Assembly: GCA_903910495.1 (NCBI GenBank)
Contig: CAIVZW010000675.1
Span: 1-6,607 of the forward strand
Direction of reading: 5' to 3'
Length of the DNA: 6,607 bases
Origin: an uncultured beta proteobacterium
GTDB lineage: Bacteria > Pseudomonadota > Gammaproteobacteria > Burkholderiales > Rhodocyclaceae
A program made the position numbers and the translations under genes. Under the pieces are notes generated by a model. It had not been told where the DNA came from, did not search any database, and was given only the letters and a program-made list of their open reading frames with translations. This document shows positions 5,371 to 6,607 of this stretch, piece after piece. Within the stretch, counting starts at the first letter, position 1. Each line of letters starts with the position of its first letter.

Positions 5371-6440
5371 AGATCTATCGTCGTTATCTGGCCCGCGAGG
5401 TCTCTGGCTCAATTCTTCTGGTGTTGGCCGGATTTCTGGCCTTGTTCGGCTTTTTCGACATGATCGGCGAAGTCAAGAATGTCGGCGAGGGCAGTTACCA
5501 GTTGCACCATGCCGTTGCCTTTGTTGCCTTGCGCATGCCCGGGCGCATCTATGAGCTGATGCCGATTGCCGTACTCATCGGAACCCTTTATGCCTTGTCC
5601 GCGCTGGCCAGGCATTCGGAAATAACCGTGCTGCGCGCTTCGGGAATGTCGACCCTGCGCCTGCTCACCGGGTTGTTTCAGGTGGCGGCGATTTTTGCCC
5701 TGATTACTTTCTTTATCGGCGAAGTCGTGGCACCTCCCAGCGAGCGTGCCGCCCAGCAGTTGCGTCTCAGGGAGCGCGGCCAGACGGTCGGGCAGGATCT
5801 GCGCAGTGGCTTGTGGGTCAAGGATGAGCGGAGTTTTATCAATGTCAAGGTGGTGCTTCCGGATTCACGTTTGCAGGGTGTGCGTATCTATGACTTTGAT
5901 ACCGATGCAAAGTTGCGCTCGGTCACTGATGCAAAGGAAGGCGTATATGTTCCGCCGGCCAGCTGGCGCCTGAGCAATGTCGTGCAGACCCTGCTCCATG
6001 GCGAGCGCTCCGAGGTCGTCAAAATGCCGGACATGGAGTGGCATTCAGCGCTCAACCCGGACATTCTTGCGGTGCTGATGATTGCTCCGGAACGAATGTC
6101 GCTGCTGCATCTGTCGGCGTATGTCAGGCATCTTTCCGAGAACAGCCAGAAAACGCAGCGCTACGATATTGCCTTGTGGAAAAAAGTGGTTTACCCCCTG
6201 GCGGCGCTGGTCATGGTCGCTCTGGCCTTGCCTTTTGGCTACACCCATAACCGGGTCAGCGGGGTCAGTCTGAAGATCTTTTCCGGGGTGATGATCGGGG
6301 TGTTTTTTCACATGCTTAATGGCCTGTTTTCCAATCTTGGCGCGATCAATAGCTGGTCCCCTTTGCTCAGTGCCATGGTACCTTCGGCGCTGTTCATGCT
6401 GGCGGCGGCCGTCATGATCTGGTGGGCCGAGCGGCGCTGA
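5367..6440 (+). CDS. lptG: LPS export permease LptG
   Basis: Partner of LptF in the LptB2FG lipopolysaccharide exporter of the inner membrane. The product is 357 residues, close to the 360 of E. coli. It starts MKIYRRYLAREV and has six membrane segments at about 12-33, 62-82, 100-120, 272-290, 302-322 and 333-353, with a periplasmic domain between (about 125-265, including SGLWVKDERSFINV and VRIYDFD). The conserved stretches GEGSY (40-44), ARHSEITVLRASGMS (81-95) and GEVVAPPSE (118-126) match the family; the HSE..V.RASG region is the cytoplasmic coupling loop that meets LptB. The ATG at 5367 overlaps the lptF TGA, giving translational coupling and a 1:1 supply. A longer in-frame reading from 5088 would lie inside lptF and is rejected. 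At the position of E. coli LptG Lys34 this protein appears to have Asp31. Confidence 0.96.
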   Translation: MKIYRRYLAREVSGSILLVLAGFLALFGFFDMIGEVKNVGEGSYQLHHAVAFVALRMPGRIYELMPIAVLIGTLYALSALARHSEITVLRASGMSTLRLLTGLFQVAAIFALITFFIGEVVAPPSERAAQQLRLRERGQTVGQDLRSGLWVKDERSFINVKVVLPDSRLQGVRIYDFDTDAKLRSVTDAKEGVYVPPASWRLSNVVQTLLHGERSEVVKMPDMEWHSALNPDILAVLMIAPERMSLLHLSAYVRHLSENSQKTQRYDIALWKKVVYPLAALVMVALALPFGYTHNRVSGVSLKIFSGVMIGVFFHMLNGLFSNLGAINSWSPLLSAMVPSALFMLAAAVMIWWAERR

Positions 6441-6457
6441 TCCCGGATCGGGTCGGG

Positions 6458-6607
6458 TCAGTCTGTGATGAGCCTGGTGCCGGCGATGCGGTCGTGCAGG
6501 AATTGTCCGTCGCGGTCAAAAAGTGCCCAGACGATGCCGACTCCGCCCAGCGCCAGACTGGGCCAGCACAGCAGATAGCGGAGCAGGGCCTGTGCCGGAC
6601 GAATGGC
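6458..6607 (-). CDS. RDD-family membrane protein, C-terminal 49 residues (5' end outside window)
   Basis: Only the end of this gene is present. It reads AIRPAQALLRYLLCWPSLALGG, a hydrophobic segment (about visible residues 8-29), then LFDRDGQFLHDRIAGTRLI and stop at 6460-6458. The pattern FDRxxQFLHDRxAGTRL is the typical C-terminus of RDD-domain proteins, small membrane proteins with two or three helices whose general function is poorly defined. It converges on lptG with only 17 bp between the stop codons, so it belongs to a separate transcript. Confidence 0.85.
   Translation of the reverse strand, partial: AIRPAQALLRYLLCWPSLALGGVGIVWALFDRDGQFLHDRIAGTRLITD

Noticed and set aside
6438..6460. 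Possible terminator between lptG and the RDD gene (CCCG-GAT-CGGG)
   Set aside because: The stem is only 4 bp, extendable only with a bulge, and no T-run follows on either strand.

Overview
This 6.6 kb window is a block of core chromosome from a Gram-negative bacterium, most likely a betaproteobacterium of the Rhodocyclales type (Dechloromonas, Azonexus, Accumulibacter or Azoarcus relatives). That placement is an inference from the GC-rich coding sequence, the gene order and the style of the intergenic repeats. No search was run.

Layout, left to right: valS (valyl-tRNA synthetase, minus strand) runs off the left edge exactly inside its KMSKS motif. A 230 bp gap (1626-1855) holds the valS -10 box and a 131 bp repeat element with terminal inverted repeats. 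Three overlapping minus-strand genes follow: a small hypothetical gene (1856-2296), holC (DNA polymerase III chi, 2296-2721) and pepA (leucyl aminopeptidase, 2718-4217). A 73 bp divergent intergenic region (4218-4290) carries a good sigma70-type promoter for pepA. On the plus strand lptF (4291-5370) and lptG (5367-6440) overlap by ATGA and encode the inner-membrane permease pair of the LPS exporter. At the right edge lies the C-terminal end of an RDD-family membrane protein on the minus strand (6458-6607).

The order valS - holC - pepA, divergent to lptF - lptG, is the same as in Escherichia coli. Here a small lineage-specific gene and a repeat element separate holC from valS. pepA, holC and the small gene look like one translationally coupled transcript, with GTG, TTG and ATG starts and overlapping stop/start codons. 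lptFG form a second coupled unit with an envelope-biogenesis role.

I found no new multi-gene system. The least ordinary material is repeat DNA: a candidate non-autonomous element with 7 bp flanking direct repeats between the small gene and valS, and a related repeat core that lies in frame inside the N-terminal coding part of the small gene. Long plus-strand open frames opposite valS and pepA are antisense shadows. There are no tRNA, rRNA, CRISPR or complete IS genes, and no gene-free stretch exceeds 300 bases.
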